Source: Flammeovirgaceae bacterium UBA6059 (GTDB lineage Bacteria > Bacteroidota > Bacteroidia > Cytophagales > Cyclobacteriaceae). Taken from it: 64,000 nt of DNA. The notes beneath the pieces are model-generated. The model ran no database searches. It had not been told where the DNA came from and saw only the letters and a list, made by a program, of their open reading frames with translations. Shown here one piece after another: positions 62,972 to 64,000 of this stretch. Made by a program: the position numbers and the translations under genes. Where the stretch lies: contig DIYH01000023.1 in the NCBI GenBank assembly GCA_002435755.1, positions 54,412-118,411 of the forward strand, in the 5' to 3' direction. How positions within the stretch are numbered: the stretch's first letter is position 1; every line of letters starts with the position of its first letter.

Positions 62972-64000
62972 ATGAGTATATCATTAATTGGGTCTGGAAT
63001 CTCAGCAATATCTCTGGGAAGACTTCTACAAGAGCAAGGTTGTAAACCTAGATTAATAGAAAAATCTAACGGTCCGGGAGGTTTAATTCGCTGTGAAGAC
63101 ATTGGAAAACGATTGTATCATAAAGTAGGGGGGCATGTTTTTAATTCTAAGAATATAAAAGTGCTGAATTGGTTTTGGGAACACTTTAATCTAGAACAAG
63201 AATTTGTTCATGCCCAGCGCAATGCGAAGGTATGGTTGAATGACAAGTATGTTGGTTATCCGATTGAAAATCATTTGCATGAGCTTCAAGGCCAGATTGT
63301 TGAATCTGTAATTGATGACTGGCTTGGGAGCGGATATTCCGATCCCGATAGCTATCGGGATGATACTCTCGGATATTCGGAAAAGAGTGAGCCTGATGGT
63401 CTGAGAATCGGAGGATCTGAAGCATTCAATCGAAAAGATTTTAAGAGCTTTTTGATTCACAAATTTGGACCAACATTGTTTAAGCTTTACTTCGGTCCTT
63501 ACAATGAAAAGATCTGGCAGACTGACCTGAGTCAGGTGTCACTAGACTGGCTGGAGGGCAAGCTTCCTATGCCAAACCTGAAGGATGCCATTATACAGAA
63601 TATCTTCAAAAAGGAAGAGACTGAAATGGTTCACAGTACCTTTTACTACCCAAAGAAGGGCGGATCTCAGTTTATCATTGACAGGTTGAGTGATGGTTTG
63701 GATATTCGAACCAATTATGAGGTAAGGTCTATCAAAAAAATTAGCGCAGGGTGGCGAGTAAATGATAAGTTAGAGGCGGATAAGGTGGTCTACACAGGTG
63801 ATATTAGAAGTCTTCATCAAATGCTTCAGGGAATTGATCATGAGATAATGGATGCATGTCAATCTGTCAAAGGCTTGAAATCTAATGGTACCAGTAACGT
63901 ACTGTGCGAGTGTGATCCGACCGATATCAGTTGGTTGTATATTCCAGATCCCAGTATAAAAGCCCATCGCATCATATATACAGGCAATTTCTCCGAACAT
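62972..64000 (+). CDS. FAD-dependent UDP-galactopyranose-mutase/protoporphyrinogen-oxidase-like protein, partial
   Basis: Starts at the ATG at 62972 and stays open to the right edge (343 codons visible), so it continues beyond the window. N-terminal dinucleotide motif SLIGSGISAISLGRLLQEQG, then EKSNGPGGLIR and KVGGHVFNSKN. LYFGPYNEKIWQTDLSQVSLDWL is typical of the NAD(P)-binding amine-oxidase-like proteins in polysaccharide loci, related to UDP-galactopyranose mutase. A 13-codon insert after residue 122 derives from a palindromic element (63331-63378). May make a furanose-type or other modified nucleotide sugar. Confidence 0.8.
   Translation, partial: MSISLIGSGISAISLGRLLQEQGCKPRLIEKSNGPGGLIRCEDIGKRLYHKVGGHVFNSKNIKVLNWFWEHFNLEQEFVHAQRNAKVWLNDKYVGYPIENHLHELQGQIVESVIDDWLGSGYSDPDSYRDDTLGYSEKSEPDGLRIGGSEAFNRKDFKSFLIHKFGPTLFKLYFGPYNEKIWQTDLSQVSLDWLEGKLPMPNLKDAIIQNIFKKEETEMVHSTFYYPKKGGSQFIIDRLSDGLDIRTNYEVRSIKKISAGWRVNDKLEADKVVYTGDIRSLHQMLQGIDHEIMDACQSVKGLKSNGTSNVLCECDPTDISWLYIPDPSIKAHRIIYTGNFSEH
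63331..63378. repeat. Palindromic mini-element inserted in frame within a coding gene
   Basis: A perfect 20-bp palindrome with core CCCGATAGCTATCGGG lies at 63342-63361. It is flanked by the 9-base direct repeat CGGATATTC at 63331-63339 and 63370-63378, 39 bases apart (13 codons), as a target-site duplication would be. It encodes the segment SDPDSYRDD within the flavoprotein. Confidence 0.6.

Noticed and set aside
63186..63460. Reverse ORFs of 79 and 89 codons near the right end
   Set aside because: Antisense to the flavoprotein gene, which has clear FAD-binding motifs and runs through the region.
1..64000. CRISPR arrays, insertion sequences, integrases, rRNA genes
   Set aside because: No regularly spaced repeats, no transposase or integrase motifs and no rRNA-like sequence were seen on either strand.

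Overview
The window looks like part of a chromosome from a gliding-type or marine Bacteroidota bacterium, most likely order Cytophagales. The signs are STN/carboxypeptidase-regulatory TonB receptors, a DUF4249 lipoprotein, LytS/LytTR regulation, YceI proteins, a Vps10/BNR-repeat secreted protein, an UpxY-type NusG paralogue ahead of a polysaccharide locus, few Shine-Dalgarno sites, many TTG/GTG starts, and one good TAnnTTTG promoter box. The genus cannot be fixed from this sequence alone.

Region 1 (1-5.5 kb) is the right end of an extracellular contractile injection system (eCIS) locus. It holds the C-terminal part of the tape-measure protein, the AAA+ ATPase that overlaps it, and, convergently, a 734-residue DUF4157 (eCIS-core) protein whose C-terminal half carries a second HExxH zinc-protease motif and is therefore a candidate injected effector. 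A tRNA-Cys-like gene with unusual anticodon-loop and T-stem features follows.

Region 2 (6-35 kb) is envelope and housekeeping-type content. It includes a TonB receptor/DUF4249/Gly-Met-Pro-rich lipoprotein operon divergent from a LytS/LytTR pair, a cysteine-cluster protein, a CBS protein, a secreted alpha/beta hydrolase divergent from a secreted M14 peptidase, and a GT35 glucan phosphorylase-like protein that has Thr where the PLP lysine is expected. Next come a promoter-hairpin-terminator module before a TMEM175-like channel, two YceI genes and a porin, SRPBCC proteins, a Vps10-like protein and a lipoprotein. An ECF sigma factor with a membrane anti-sigma/YCII fusion protein sits behind a repeat-rich 580-bp leader. 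A truncated serine-hydrolase remnant and an esterase/M17 aminopeptidase/ATP-grasp operon close the region.

Region 3 (35.5-64 kb, continuing past the right edge) is a large surface-polysaccharide locus. It begins with a NusG-like antiterminator, a winged-helix protein with a degenerate nucleotidyltransferase-like domain, the Wza-like export lipoprotein, the Wzc-like autokinase and the Wzm/Wzt ABC exporter. After a terminator come many glycosyltransferases (families 2, 4, 10 and 61 and a GT-A-like one), seven methyltransferase-like genes, an MBOAT/SGNH O-acylation pair, a DUF4838 lipoprotein and the start of a UDP-galactopyranose-mutase/protoporphyrinogen-oxidase-like flavoprotein. The genes are packed with 1-30 bp overlaps, and the glycosyltransferase part is visibly more A/T-rich than region 2. 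The predicted product is a fucosylated (or similar), multiply methylated and acylated polysaccharide exported by an ABC transporter.
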